A stretch of 64,000 nt of DNA from Phocoena phocoena (GCF_963924675.1 NC_089236.1:28729319-28793318); one strand, 5' to 3'. Counted from the stretch's first letter, positions 24,135 through 37,179 are shown. The notes: a model not told the origin generated them from the letters alone. Program-made: numbers and translations.

Positions 24135-26088
24135 ACACTATCATGCTAATAAATTTAAAAAGAAAAGAAAATTATTTAATTATAAGTTCCAAAAATATTA
24201 TTCGGTTTGAATTTTTCTTTTGGAAATATTAAGCATTTTTAAAATTTCAAACCCCTCAAAATACAGGTTACCATTCAAGAACACTTAAATATTACTTAAA
24301 AGTTTGAAGGAATCCAGAGTCAGGCCTTATGACTTTGTATTTATAGCACTATACCATAATTAAATCTCTATCATTATATAGTGAGATCCTTAATAGGAGT
24401 ATCCTATCTTATTGAGATAACATTGCAATTCCTATCATTCTGTTTAAAATTATTAGGTAATGATCTTATCACTTGGCAGATGGTTGTAATGTCTGTACCA
24501 AACTTTTAGTAATGATGTAAAGTGGGACAAGCATCCCCGTTTGTTCTATAACAGTCTGCAAGTTGTGAATCAGTTTGCCAGTGAATAAAACCAGACTGAT
24601 ACTCTCCTTGTAATCTATTTGGCATTCAGTCTTTTTTAAATGTAAATTAATTAACAACACTAAAAATCAAGCTATTTCACACAAAAAAAACATGCATTTT
24701 TGTTTCTCTCCAGAAGTTGGAATATTTGGCAAACATGGACTCACATTCCCAGAGAGTTAATAGTGCACTTGAGCAGAGTATCAGAGCTGCCTGTTTACAC
24801 AATGCCCCACAATTTCCTATTTGTATTTCCTTTGTTAATTTCTATCATGGAATGGCCCTTATAGTTCTTAGTATGTGATCTCTATTCCATAATAACTCAT
24901 ACAAGTCATGATGGTTTCTTAGATACAATAATAAAAATGTAATATAATATGGAAATATAACAGGCTAGCTTTTTGAACCACAAGAGTGGATCTGACACCT
25001 TAATGTTGTAAAGACTGCTGATATTATGAGTTTCCAATAAGAAAAATAAATTTGGAGCACAAGATATTTTCATGGGGAACAGAAGATTGTCATAAAATAA
25101 ACAATATTCATAAACTTAAATGACTGAAAGTGGAAAGCCAGCCATGTCTATTTCTTTGAGTAGACAGAATCATAGTTTTCCTTTTTAATACAGGATCTTA
25201 TATTATACCTATGAAGTATTGGTCCCTAGATATGAAATGCTATTAGAGCTCTTATTGGTGAAACTCAAGGAATACTTGAATTGCAATCAGAGTATATATG
25301 CAATACAAGGAAATAACAGTATATTTTCATACAAGTTTTGCTTATCACCTTAGAGTTTTATTTTGGCAACTTCAAGAAAGAGTATGTAAACCTATTATTA
25401 TATTGTTTATCATATGACTAATTGATTTTGAAAAATCTTTGTAAATAGTAAAATATGTGGAAAATAATCTTTTAAAAATCACCTTTAATCTTTATTGTAC
25501 TCAAAGACTTTGGTGTATGTATGAAATTGAAACATTATATGTATTTTAAAAAACTGAGAGCTTCTGACAATTATAAGGATAAATACTATATCAAAGCACC
25601 ACGAATTTTTTTTACACTTTTACAGTTCTCGTTAGATCATATTAGGATCAATCTTAAGATACAAAATCTGTATCAATATATTATGTTATTTTCCAATTTT
25701 CAGGGAATAGTTGTTCCCTGAATATCCTGTTAGTAATTCAAAGTTTTTCATACTTATAAAAATTTAAAATAATTTCACTGATCATTTAGATTTTAAAAAA
25801 TATTATGTGACAAAGCACAAAACTATCTATAGAACCTTAAAGAGGTCAAACATACAGATATTCTCATGAGATTGCTTCTGAGTGTAAATCTGCCCAGATC
25901 TTCTGGAAAGTAAGATATTAAAACTGAGTACCTTAAACATGTCTGGATATTTGAATACAGTAATTTCACTTTCAGGAAACTATCCTATGGATTTTTTTAT
26001 CATAGGCTAAGCAAATCATGTATATCATTTTATAATAGAATAAAACTGGAAAATTAATTGTAAACAATTGCTAAGTAATCTATAACTA

Positions 26089-26123
<35 letters not shown>

Positions 26124-26230
26124 AGTATACCATAAAACAAAATAGGTTTTCAAATATGTTTTGAACTTTTTCATGATATAATGTTAATGAAATGTCATTA
26201 TTAGAAATATACACTTTTAAATTTGATCCA
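24135..26230. other. Spacer with TA microsatellite
   Basis: AT-rich DNA without a recognised gene or repeat family, except a TA run near 26091-26120. Confidence 0.5.
26091..26120 (+). repeat. (TA)n microsatellite
   Basis: About 15 uninterrupted TA units read directly. Confidence 0.93.
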
Positions 26231-26700
26231 CAAATATTTGCGAAGAATTTCTCATATGCCAGATACATTTTGGGGATATACCAGCAAACAAAATAGAGTT
26301 TAAAAAGGCCTTTATTTTAATGGAAATTTCTATCTAACAAGCATTTACATTCAATATAAAAATTAAGGAAATTATGTAGCATTTTTGAAGAAAGAATGAT
26401 ATATTAATACCTAAATAGGATGGCCAGAAAAGCATTCAATGAGAATTATAACAAACACGTGAAAGACATAAGATATAAATAATAAATATAACCAAAAAAA
26501 CTTACTTATGGTAAGAAGGAACCATTTTCAAAACACCTGAGTAGTAGCCAGCATATCATGTTCCAGAAACAAAAAGAAGACCCCTGCTCTTAAGTGCATG
26601 GAGAGAGGAGGAGTCAGATCTTGACTGGGATAAGCTTGAGGAAAAGCAAATAAGATGGGAATTGGAGACAGAGGAAGAAGTGATCTTTTTGAGGAGTTTT
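26230..26700 (+). mobile_element. L2-like ancient LINE fossil
   Basis: A TATGCCAGATACATTTTGGGGATA-like section opens a heavily decayed version of a common L2-type 3' repeat, followed by matching blocks at 26415-26440 and 26535-26640. The family call is tentative. Confidence 0.45.
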
Positions 26701-27239
26701 GGATAAAGGGCAGAGAGAATTTGGAGGGAATTGTGGAATCACAGGAGGTTTTTATAAAAAGTGGGAGAATTACAGAAAAACAAAAAGAAAAAAAACTGAA
26801 AAGAGAAGGGAATTTTGTTTAAGTGTTGTCTTTGAATGGGCAAATAAATTTATATTTAGTATAGAAATGAAAGAGATGGACTTATAAATATGGGTAGGTT
26901 AAATCTGGAAGACCTGAGGAGAAGTGACTTACTGTTTTACCCACTAAGTCCCATTTATGATGCAAAGACACAAAAATAAATAAAATTAGAAAACAGGCTT
27001 TTAACCTATCTACCCCCAGAAATAATCTTTATCCCTCCACCAATTGACTCCATATTTATTGATTAAAGGTACTTATCCTTGATTTATGAATTAATATAAG
27101 CTAGCTTGTATATCTTAAAATGGATCTAATTGTTTTCTTGGTCAACTAACTGAAGACTAGAAACAATAGTGGCTTATTAATGAAGCATACATGCTAGGAC
27201 TTTTCTGATGAAATTCAAAGTTTTATGATAAGATTGATT
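26701..27239. other. Spacer, nothing recognised
   Basis: A/G-rich start (26690-26880) and otherwise unassigned. Confidence 0.5.
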
Positions 27240-28955
27240 GCACAGGTTTATTAAATACAAACTACACCCCATCCCTGCAAACTATATCCCTTAAGGGCCA
27301 GGAAACACATTCAAGAAGGCAATGAAAAATATATTGGCGAGGGGAGCACAAGCATCCTTGGAAATCTCAATGATAAATGTTTTTGGATGCTAGGGATAAT
27401 GACAATGAAGTGGATAGCACATTTTCCATGTAAATTATCGAATACAAGATAGATAGAGTTCAGTTTGTAACATTCACCAGTAGAGGCAAAATGCATGCAA
27501 TAACCATAACAGGGATCAGGAATGGAGTGGAAACAAGAGTATTTTGAGCCAGGATCTGTGGTAGTGACTAATTAATCATGAGGATACTAGGAATTAAAAG
27601 TTTTGATTATCTACTATTTCTTAATCTATATAACAGTAAAGGTTCTGGTGAACAGAATTCTGACATTAGAGAACACAACAAAGATTCTTAGCCTCTCAGT
27701 TAGTTCTGAAACCTAAGCTAACTCTATACACCAAGATCCCATGATTGAAGTGTCTTCCTTGAGAAAATACCCTGTGCCACTGCTAAGTGTTAATACTGTA
27801 AATATTTCTCCAAGTATTTTCCAAAGGCCTCTATGAGCAGCTTCACAGATGAATGAGCACTGGGAACACAAAAATACCTAGAATGTTTCAGGGATTATAT
27901 GACAGAGGATATAAATTGATGCCAATACCTAGAGAACCTAAATACTACTATTGTCCTGTGGTCAGAAAGGAGATTTAGGGAGGTAAGATAGGAAATTAAC
28001 TTTCAGCCCAAGTTAATCTCACAATATCCCCAATGGACATGCTGAATCATCAGGCAATAATTTATCCAGTTCCTGACAACATTGAACTAGATAATTATTT
28101 TCTGACAACTGAAAATATCCCTATACTGATATCCTGATCTGTATACTAAAAGCTATTATATTTGCAAGTATCAAATGGAAACTCTTTAATCTGCCTTACT
28201 CAACCAAAATAGAGAACCTAAAGCAAAACCACATCCATTGAATAATTGCAAAGATTAGGGTGACCATTAAATATTTAAAAGATGCAAGGTGATGGTTTCT
28301 ATCAATTTTTTTTAATCTCACATCTAGGAGTAGTGTAAAAACCAACTAGTTATTGGAGAATTATTGCACACATAATCAGATGGTCTCAAACTACAGTTGA
28401 CATTCCATACGTGGTTCCCTGTTGGAGCAAATAATCATATTCTCGGGTACTGGCATGTAGCTATTGATCTGGAAAGTGCTCTTTTCTCCAGATCGATTAG
28501 TGAAAATGATCAGTAACAGTTTGCCGTTATGGAACAAAGACAGTGTCTTAACCTAGAAATATATTAATTTTCTTTCTCTGTATTACAACATAATACAGAA
28601 ATGATCTGTTATACTGATGACAGGATATGGTGAGTTATACAACTGACAGAGGTATGATATAAGCCCTTTGAAAATTAAAGGACTTTACAGTATTAGTAAA
28701 TTTCTAAAGGTCCAATTGTTTACAGCTTGCCTAAGATGAAAAGCAAGTTACTGTACCTCAAACCACAATCAATACAAAGTAGCACAGTGGTTGCTGGCCT
28801 CTTCTGATTTTAATGGTAACCTGTTAAATATGTCAGTGAACTATTCTAATTCAATAACTTAAAAAAGATTAAGGCTGCTAGTTGTAGGTTGGGTCCAGAA
28901 CAAGAGAAAGTTTAGCCTCAGGTCCAGCTGTGTCCGCAAGTATCCTGCAACCTTG
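27240..28955 (+). mobile_element. ERVL-type endogenous retrovirus internal fragment, decayed
   Basis: Sense-strand remnant of the internal region of an old class III (ERVL) element. The pol part is clearest from about 28150 to 28940; the upstream part (27300-28100) is less certain. No LTR is attached on either side. The right end is cut by an old antisense L1. All frames are broken by stops and indels, and no intact gag, pol or env frame exists. Boundaries are approximate. Confidence 0.6.
28150..28940 (+). pseudogene. ERVL pol (reverse transcriptase) remnant
   Basis: The reverse transcriptase of this retrovirus class copies viral RNA. Here two catalytic landmarks survive in broken frames: a V-A-I-D-L segment with its aspartate near 28459-28475, and a Y-T-D-D (YxDD) box at 28610-28621. 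They lie about 150 bp apart, somewhat closer than expected, so a deletion lies between them. Further pol-like blocks are at 28690-28800 and 28885-28925. Non-functional. Confidence 0.55.
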
Positions 28956-28956
28956 T

Positions 28957-30740
28957 TTTTTTTTTGTTTGTTTGTTTTGTTGTTGTTGTTGTTTTTTAAG
29001 TATAGCCCCCCCCTTTCTCATTGTAGAAAAAGCATTTTACATGAGATCTGCTTTCCTAAAAATGTTTTCAGTGTACCATACAATATTGTTAAATATGGGC
29101 AGGCTCATCCATTCTGCATAATTTAAACTTTATAACCGTTGAATAGCAACTCTGCATATCCCTGTTCCCCAGCCCCTGACAACCACAATTCATCTCTCTG
29201 CTTTTAGGAGTTTGAATGTTTTGTATGCTTGATATATCTTGATATGATTTCCTGTGACTGACTTATTTCACTTAGCACAATGCCCTGCAATTTCATCTTT
29301 TTGTTTCATATTGCAGGCTTTCCTTCTTTTTAAAGGCTGAATAAAATTCTGTTGCAGATATATACCACATTTTACCCATTCAACTGTTGATGGACGTTTA
29401 GGTTATTTCCACATCTTGGTTACTGTGAATAATGCTGCAGTGAACATGGGTGTGCAAATATCTCCTCAAGATCCTCATTTCAATTATTTTGGATAAACAC
29501 CGAGAAATGGAATAACTGGATTGTATGGTAGTTCTATTTTTAATTTTTTGGGTAATCTCCAAAGTGTTTTCCATAATGACTGCAATGTTGCACATTCCTT
29601 CAAGAATATATAAGTGTTCCCATATTTCCACACCCTTGTCAAAACTTGTTGTCTTTGGTTCTGTTTTGTTTTTGATAATAGCCATCCTTCAAGCATGAGG
29701 TGATATGTCATTGTGTTTTATACATTTCCCTGATGATTAGTGATGTTGACTATGTTTTCATATACCTGCTGGCCAATTCTATCACTTCTTATTTTAACTG
29801 AGTTATTTGTTTTGCTTTGTTTTGTTTTTTAATTTGCTATTGAGTCATAAGTTTTTAAATATATTTTGGGTATTAACCGTGTTTCAAATTGATGGTTTGC
29901 AAGTATTTTCTCCCATTCCATAAATTGCCATTTTTTTTTTTTTTTTTGCATTACGTGGGCCTCTCACTGTTGTGGCCTCTCCCGTTGTGGAGCACAGGCT
30001 CCAGACGTGCAGGCCCAGTGACCATGGCTCACAGGCCCAGCCGCTACACAGCATGTGGGATCCTCCTGGACTGGGGCACGAACCTGTGTCCCCTGCATCG
30101 GCAGGCGGATTCTTAACCACTGCGCCACCAGGGAAGCCCCATAAATTGCCTTTTGACTCTACTGTTTATTTTCTTTGCTGTGCAGAAGGGTTTTTTTGTT
30201 TTGTTTTATTGATTTTGTTTTTTCTTTTTGATACAATCTCAGTCATCTATTTTTGCTTTTGTTCACTGTGCTTTGATGTCATATCCAAAAATAAAAGTAT
30301 CATTATCAAGACCAATGTTATGAAGCTTTTCTACTGTGTTTTCTTCAAAGAGGTTTACAGTTTCAGGCCTTAACATTTAAGTTTTTCATCCATTTTGAGT
30401 TGTTTTTTTGTATATGGTGTAAGAAATGGGACCAGTTTCATTCTTTTACATGTGGATATCCGGTTTGATATCTTCACCATTTGATGAAGAGACTGTCTTT
30501 CCCCCATTGTATATTCTTATCATCCTTTTAATTATTTGGTGTTCCTTGTGGTTCCAAATGAATTTTAGAATTGTTTATGCTATTTCTTAAAAAAAAATGC
30601 CAATGAGATTTAAATAGGAATTGCACTGAATGTGTAGTATGGACATTTTAATAATATTAAAACTTCCAATCCATCAACATGAATGTCTTTCCATTTATTT
30701 GTCTCTTCTTTAATTACTTTCATCAATGCCTGGATCTTAT
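28957..30740 (-). mobile_element. Old LINE-1, antisense, 3' end and ORF2 C-terminal half
   Basis: It begins with a T/G-rich low-complexity run (28957-28995, the tail in reverse). The 3' UTR (29000-29200) and ORF2 C-terminal region (29200-29760) follow, then more ORF2 towards the reverse transcriptase on both sides of a SINE (29930-30138). It lies against the ERVL fragment, which it probably interrupted. Frames such as 29484-29711 on the minus strand are ORF2 scraps with stops. Confidence 0.85.
29930..30138 (-). mobile_element. CHR SINE inside an antisense L1
   Basis: Short form in reverse, flanked by exact 12-bp duplications (CCATAAATTGCC) at 29918-29929 and 30139-30150. It interrupts the old L1, so it is younger. 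Confidence 0.95.
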
Positions 30741-31510
30741 TTTTCTGTTTTGTTTTGTTTTTGAATTTTATTTTATTTTTTATACACAGTTTCTTATTAG
30801 TTATCTATTTTATACACATTAGTATATGTCAATGCCAATCTCCCAACTCATCCCACCACCACCACCCACTGCCCTGCTTCCCCACCTTGGTGTCCATACG
30901 TTTGTTCTCTACATCTGTGCCTCTATTTCTGCCTTGCAAACCAGTTCATTTGTACTATTTTTCTAGATTCCACATATATGCATTAATATGTTATATATGT
31001 TTTTCTCTTTCTGGCTTATTTCCCTCTGTATGACAGGCTTTATGTCCATCCATGTCTCTACAAATGACCCAATTTCATTCCTTTTTATGGCTGAGTAATA
31101 TTCCATTGTATACATGTACCACATATTCTTTATCCTTTCATCTGTTGATGGGCATTTATGTTGCTTTCAAGATCTGGCTGCAATGAACATTGGGGTGCAT
31201 GTGTCTTTTTGAATTATGGTTTTCTCTGGGTATATGCCCAGTAGTGGGATTGCTGGGTCATATGGTAATTCTATTTTTAGTTTTTTAAGGAACCTCCATA
31301 CTGTTCTCCATAGTGGCTGTATCAATTTACATTCCCACCAACAGTGCAGGAGGGTTCCCTTTTCTCCACAGCCTCTCCAGCATTTGTTGTTTGTAGATTT
31401 TCTGATGATGCTCATTCTAGCTGGTGTGAGGTGAAACCTCATTGTAGTTTTGATTTGCATTTCTCTAATAGTTTGTGATGTTGAGCAGCTTTTCATATGC
31501 CTGTTGAATT
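30741..31510 (-). mobile_element. Younger LINE-1 3' end, antisense
   Basis: The complement reads a tail, a 3' UTR of the CCACCACCACC type (30760-30960) and the ORF2 C-terminal end, including the Cys-rich motif (frame 31167-31541 minus, [18 protein letters not shown]). It is much better preserved than the flanking old L1. A possible 12-bp duplication with two mismatches lies at 30729-30740 and 31511-31522. 5'-truncated, about 770 bp. Confidence 0.88.
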
Positions 31511-31522
31511 CCTGGGCCTTAT

Positions 31523-32250
31523 GATGCATCAGTTTCAACACTATTTATTAGGTGGTCATAATTAAAAAACAAATAACCAAGTATATTCAGCAGACATCTT
31601 TATATTTTGAGGCAAAGCCAAGAACTCTGTTCATGTTGTTTTTCTAACCCATCTCCTTTGGAAAAGTTGAGGCTTCCTTGTACTGTGTTATGGAAAAAAC
31701 AAGCAAAAACAGAATGCTTGGTGTAGGACAACAAAACATATGTAACCTGAGTTGTGCATTATAAATATAGTATTATCTGTTCCAATAAGCCATGAAATTG
31801 AGTAGCCTATCAGTAATTTATTATAAAATCATAGTATTATATATGAGATCAAACAATTGTAAAAAACATGAGCGTATTCTGTAAGCAAGAAGCTCAGACT
31901 TCCAATGTATCTACTCATCCTTCTTAATCCACAAATATGGTCATATGTATAATTTCTTATAACTAGTTGCTGATAAAATAATAAAACTTGGGAACAGTTT
32001 CCAAATGCCCTGTGCAAACTATTAGCCTTTACTAAAAGTAAAGTGCTAAAAGAATTACAGCTTCACTTATGGGTGGCCATGAAAGAGAATAAAAAAGGGA
32101 ACTATTTTAGTGCACATAACTTTAGGAAATACTCTTGGTTGCCACTCTGTGTGGATGGCCAGTGGTATGGATCTATACCGATTCATAAATAATGAAACAT
32201 GATTTGGGTAGAAATGTGGAATTTAGGTGTAGTATTCTGCATCCAGTTCT
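31523..32250. other. Spacer, nothing recognised
   Basis: No frame or repeat family supported. Confidence 0.5.
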
Positions 32251-32254
32251 AACT

Positions 32255-33410
32255 TTTTTTTTTTTTTCCCACACCACCAAGCAATTCTTTGGGATACCAG
32301 CTGGGAGTCTCACAATTTAATTCAATTCTAACACTATCTACCTGGATCCTATAGGTAAATGCTCAGCCCTTCAAGACTACCTCCCACTTCAGTTGCCAAT
32401 TTTAGGTACAGGTTGTCACCTGTGCTTCTGACTAACTGACTATAAATTGGGAGTTCCAGTGACCCCCCCACCCCCGCCTTGGGTTCAATTAATTTGCTAG
32501 ATTAGCTCACAGAACACAGAAACATTTTACTTACTTGAGTACCAGTTTATTATATTAATACAAGGTTATAACTTAGATGGAAGAGATGAATAAGGAAGAG
32601 TGGGGAGCTTCCATGACATCTCTGAGCATGCCACTCTCCCTAAAACTCCATGTGTTCACCAATATGGAAGCTAGCTCTCCAAACCCTGTCCTTTTGTGTT
32701 TATATAGGCTTCATTACATAGGCATGACTGATTAAATCATAAAATGTCATCTTAGCTCCTCACCTCTCCCTGCAGGTCAGGTGGTGAAGTTAAAAGTCTC
32801 AACCTTCAAATGTGGCACATATATACAATGGAATATTACTCAGCCATAAAAATAAACAAAATTGAGTTATTTGTAGTGAGTGGATGGACCTAGAGACTGT
32901 CATACAGAGTGAAGTAAGTCAGTAAGAGAAAAACAAATACCATATGCTAACACATATATATGGAATCTAAAAAAGAAGAATAATAAAGGTCTGTAGAACC
33001 TAGGGGCAGGACAGGAATAAAGACACAGATGTAGAGAATGGACTTGAGGACATGGGGAGGGGGAAGGGTAAGCTGGGACGAAGTGAGAGAGTGCATGGAC
33101 ATATATACACTACTAAATGTAAAATAGATAGCTAGTGGGAAGCAGCTGCATAGCACAGGGAGATCAGCTCCTCAGTGCTTTGTGTCTACCTAGAGAGCTG
33201 GGATAGGGAGGGAGGGAGGGAGACACAAGAAGGAGGGGATATGGGGATATATGTATACATAGAGCTGATTCACTTTGTTATACAGCAGAAACTAACACAC
33301 CATTGTAAAGCAATTATACTCCAATAAAGATGTTAAAAAAATAAAAATTTAGAATAAAAATAAATTAAAAAAATAAAAGTCCCAACCTACTAATCACAGT
33401 TAAAGATGCT
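32255..33410. repeat. Ancient interspersed repeat (possibly an LTR), split by an L1
   Basis: The segment 32270-32801, and its probable continuation from 33389, resembles a common mammalian interspersed repeat that I recognise but cannot name with certainty; an ERV-type LTR is the likeliest class. A T run (32254-32267) and a C-rich stretch (32463-32478) lie within it. It is interrupted by the L1 3' end at 32816-33374. Confidence 0.4.
32816..33374 (+). mobile_element. LINE-1 3' end, 5'-truncated, same subfamily as the first L1
   Basis: Last ORF2 codons (TATACAATGGAATATTACTC near 32822), then a 3' UTR closely matching that of the L1 at 1-3462, including the G-rich tract (33205-33232) and AATAAA (33325). 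It ends in an A-rich tail. A 14-bp duplication with one mismatch lies at 32802-32815 and 33375-33388. Confidence 0.92.
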
Positions 33411-33441
33411 AATTAATTTGCTTTTAATTTATATGAGTATA

Positions 33442-33673
33442 TAGTCATCCTTACATATATGTGAGGGATTTCTTCCAGGACCCACCACAGATAACAACAT
33501 CCATGTATGCTCCAGTCCCTTATACAAAATGGCATAGTACACAACCCACAATCTGCAGCTGGTTGAATCTGTGAATATGGAACCCACAGATACAAAAAGC
33601 TGACTGTACTGAAAAATATACATGTGTAAGTGGACCCATTCAGTTCAAATCTGTGTTGTTCAAGGGCCAACTG
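33442..33673. mobile_element. Tigger-like (TcMar) DNA element, non-autonomous
   Basis: A 232-bp unit with degenerate inverted ends (TAGTCATCCTTAC at the left, complement of CAAGGGCCAACTG at the right) flanked by TA, as mariner-superfamily elements require. Internal TGAATATGGAACCCACAGAT-type sequence matches the Tigger class. Too short to hold a transposase. Confidence 0.6.
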
Positions 33674-35160
33674 TATATAATTATAAATATCAGGATAAAA
33701 GACACAAAACCAAAATAATTTGGGGAAAAATATTATCCATACAATTTTTCTCCTATAATATCAATCATAGAAGCAGAAAAATATTAAACTTTTTTCTTAA
33801 TATAAAAGTAGTGATCCTAATTTCCTTTATTTGTTAGCCTTTTGGTTTTATTAGCCATAAAAATATGACTTGTTTCAGAGTTTACTAATAAATATAGACT
33901 GAAGACAAATGTTGTGTACCTCTAATTAACAGTCATCCCAGAAAACATTTCTTAACTAAGATAATTCTATTTACTAAGATGTTTTATGTAGTGTAGAAAT
34001 TAAAATCTTTTATGATAAAGCTGAGGCAATGAAAGTTCCTTAAATCACAGGAATAAAGAATAAACATAAAGGAAAATTTTTGAAGGGGTTTCATTGTCAG
34101 ATTTGCATTTCTACTATATCTTATAAAATGTTACATTCTTTTCTTGTGATAAGTATAAATTACCTCAATGTTATTGTGGAAAACTTTTATAGATAGTCAA
34201 ACTCTAAAAGTTTAATGATATCTCCTATGCATTGTAGCCATCAATTTTTCAGCAGTTCTAATTAATTGTTATATAAAACTCCTTTCAAACTTCTGTCTGT
34301 AAGCCACTTACATATATCTAATTTTTTTTCTTTTGCCTAAATGTTGTTTCATTTATCTATCTGCCTCCTCTTTTAGGTAGAGCATTATTAATAAAATCAC
34401 TGACTCTAGCTGAATATATGTCTTAAATTAGCATTAGCCAGAATTTTTTTTCTATATCAAATGGTGGCAAAATCGTCTTAAACTAATGACTGCATACCCT
34501 GTTGGCACATATTTTATTTATTCAGCTCCTCTGCACAAAGACACTGAGTATTCATGACCAGAAATGATCAAACTAAGGAGTGAGAGAGAGAAAGAGACAG
34601 ATTAAGAGTAGTAGAAGAACTTGCCTAAGTTTTGAGACCTACTGTTACTTTGTCACTTAACTTTGAGATTTCTTTCCTTCTCTGTTATATGAGTATTTAA
34701 ACTTCAAAGTCAAATTATAAACTCTAATTCTTAGCAATTAATTTATGAAAAAGTTTAGATGTAGTTGAGGGCAAGACAGAAATTTATAAATAACTAAAAT
34801 CTTCACAGAAGATACTGACAAAATCTATTTCTTAGGGGCTTAATAGAAAGCATTGATTTGAAGAGGCTGTAATCTTACTTTTAATTGAATTATTTAATTT
34901 TCATTTGAATCCTAAATCCATTAATTCTTTTGAAATTTACTTGTAAAACCTATATGATTATGAACATGTTTTAAAGATTCTGACACTATCAGATATCAAA
35001 AAAAAAGAAAAGCATAGCATTTTTTAGTTTTTTCATAAATAAGACAGATGTCTCTTTATGAAAAGACATGAGAATCCAGCTTTACTCAGGAAGAGTAAAT
35101 TTATTTTTGTGTTTATGTATGTAGGTGTGTAAGTATGTATGTATGTATTTATTTTAGCTT
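33674..35160. other. AT-rich spacer
   Basis: No gene recognised. Ends in a GTAT-rich microsatellite (35105-35150). Confidence 0.5.
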
Positions 35161-35164
35161 CACA

Positions 35165-35880
35165 ATCTGGTGAGGGCCCAGTGGGTTATAAGTTTAGGAA
35201 GACCACCTAAACTTGGTTCTGAAGGCTTCTCCAGAGGAGGTCAGCTCTCAGCTGCCTGCTCTTTTGGGGTCCAAGAGTCAGGTTGGAAAGGTGCTGGAAT
35301 CCCAACCTTGGGCTATGGAGTCATCACCTCCATGCAGGCTGGGATAGCGGGACAACCAAGCTGAGATAGGACAGGTCTTTGTAGCTTAGACTGGGGCATC
35401 ACCCGGTTCTCAGGCTCGTTCTTCTCTGTGTTAGGCTTTGCCTATCAGCCTGTGGCACTGTGTCTTGCTGGTATGAGTGGCATTTGGGGGCTTCTTGGTA
35501 GAGTCCTGAGCCAGTCGGGGATGTATCCTCTTTACCTTTTGTGACTATGTGTGTGCAGTGATGCTGAGGACATAAAAGACGATACTTGCTGGGAGAGCAG
35601 GGTCTCTGGACTTCCTGAGTAAGGATCCTGTCGGCTTGTCCATGGACGAGTTCTACTTTTTGGATCTGTGCCCAGTACCTTTGTTTAGGTGGGAGCTGTG
35701 GGAGTAGACAGCCCTCACAGATCAATGTCCTTGACTGTGGTCATGGTGACTATGTGGTTGGTATGGTCGTACTGCACTGACCCTGCATTCGCCATCACCA
35801 GCCTGTACGGTTCATCTGCTTCCACCAGTGCCTCCTCTCTCTCCTTTAGCGTCTTTAACTGAGATAATAAAACCGGAACT
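35165..35880 (-). pseudogene. Unidentified GC-richer block, possible processed pseudogene
   Basis: About 700 bp of clearly higher GC lies between AT-rich flanks and matches no repeat family I know. On the minus strand a continuous reading from about 35878 to 35715 gives a charged start ([20 protein letters not shown]), then [21 protein letters not shown] and a stop after KDIDL near 35718. The remaining 550 bp has stops in every frame; the longest minus frame is 35399-35725. The lead peptide looks like real protein sequence and the rest could be a 3' UTR, which would fit a retrocopy. The parent gene is not recognised. There is no clear poly(T) at the left end, which argues against or suggests age. 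It could also be an unnamed repeat. Confidence 0.35.
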
Positions 35881-36281
35881 ACTCAGAGAAATTTTTTAGA
35901 TGATTCTGTCCTTCTGGTCAATATAATCAATCACACTCCATTTTCTTTACACAAATAAAACTATCATGAATTTTGCCATCATCTAGCTATCCAATTCTTT
36001 TGGAAGGAAAGTAGTTAAAGAGACAGAAAATAATAAGGTACATGAAAAGAGTGAATCATATGCATTGCAAAGCTAAACTAAATTCACTACATGTTTCTAC
36101 AAAACATATCATTATTTTTCCTTGGCATCCTAAATTAAGTTATATCATTATATCAATAAAGCTAAGTGAAACATAGCTAGCAACTTTTCCCTGAGAGCTG
36201 AAAACTCTATATACTTTCTGACCATGCTTCAGAAGAATAAGAATTACTGATAGCAATAATCATGGTAAGAAAAAGCATACA
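35881..36281. other. Spacer
   Basis: AT-rich, nothing recognised. Confidence 0.5.
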
Positions 36282-36561
36282 GGGCTTCCCTGGTGGCACA
36301 GTGGTTGAGAATCTGCCTGCTAATGCAGGGGACACAGGTTCGAGCCCTGGTCTGGAAAGATCCACGGAGCTGCTAGGCCCATGAACCACAACTACTGAGC
36401 CTGAGTGTCTGGAGCCTGTGCTCCGCAACAAGAGATGCCGTGATAGGGAGAGGTCCACCCGCCGCAATGAAGAGTGGCCCCCACTTGCCACAACTAGAGA
36501 AAGCCCTCACACAGAAACAAAGACCCAACACAGCCAAAAGTTAAATAAATTAAATAAATAA
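36282..36561 (+). mobile_element. CHR SINE, intermediate-length form
   Basis: About 280 bp. It keeps the distal 3' block (GAAGAGTGGCCCCCACTTGC to CCAACACAGCCAAAAG) that the short copies lack, but not the central block of the 343-bp copy at 12081. AAAT-type tail. The flanking duplication is not clear. It is more diverged than the short copies, consistent with an older insertion. Confidence 0.9.
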
Positions 36562-36866
36562 AAGAAGTGCATTTCCATTTAAAAAAGAAAGTGTGCTCTG
36601 AAGAATTTATTAATTGTCGCTCATTTTATTTTGATGAAATATTTTAATATATTTTTAATCAGTTAAGTTTCCTTGAAAATGACAACCATGTGGGTGGTTT
36701 GATCACAGAGAAAAAATAAGGGCTTAACCAGAAAGTTAAAAACATTAGATATAAGGTGATCTTATATCAACAGTCTCTTTTATTTTATCTGAAAAGAGAG
36801 CCAATTTATAGGAGAGCTAAATGAATAGAGATTTTTTCTATTGAATCATTAAAATATAAAACATTT

Positions 36867-37083
36867 TGGGGCTTCCCTGGTGGTGCAGTGGTTGAGAGTC
36901 CGCCTGCCGATGCAGAGGACATGGGTTCGTGCCCCAGTCTGGGAGGATCCCACATGCCATGGAGTGGCTGGGCCCGTGAACCATGGCCGCTGGGCCTGTG
37001 CGTCCAGAGCCTGTGCTCCACAGTGGGAGAAGCCACAAGAGTGAGAGGCCCGTGTACCGTAAAAATAAAATAAAATAAAATAT
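36867..37083 (+). mobile_element. CHR SINE, short form
   Basis: AAAAT-type tail; exact 14-bp duplications (AATATAAAACATTT) at 36853-36866 and 37084-37097. Confidence 0.95.
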
Positions 37084-37179
37084 AATATAAAACATTTAAA
37101 AGTAATACAAAATCCCTTTAGATTCTATTTGTTAATTCATATTTGATTAAATGATTAATATGAAAAAGTCAATTTTGTT

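Noticed and set aside
27240..28150. Intact gag gene of the ERVL fragment
   Set aside because: No continuous frame exists and the homology is too weak to place gag borders.
30683..31033. 116-codon plus-strand frame as a membrane protein
   Set aside because: The hydrophobic run comes from the T-rich complement of an L1 3' UTR.
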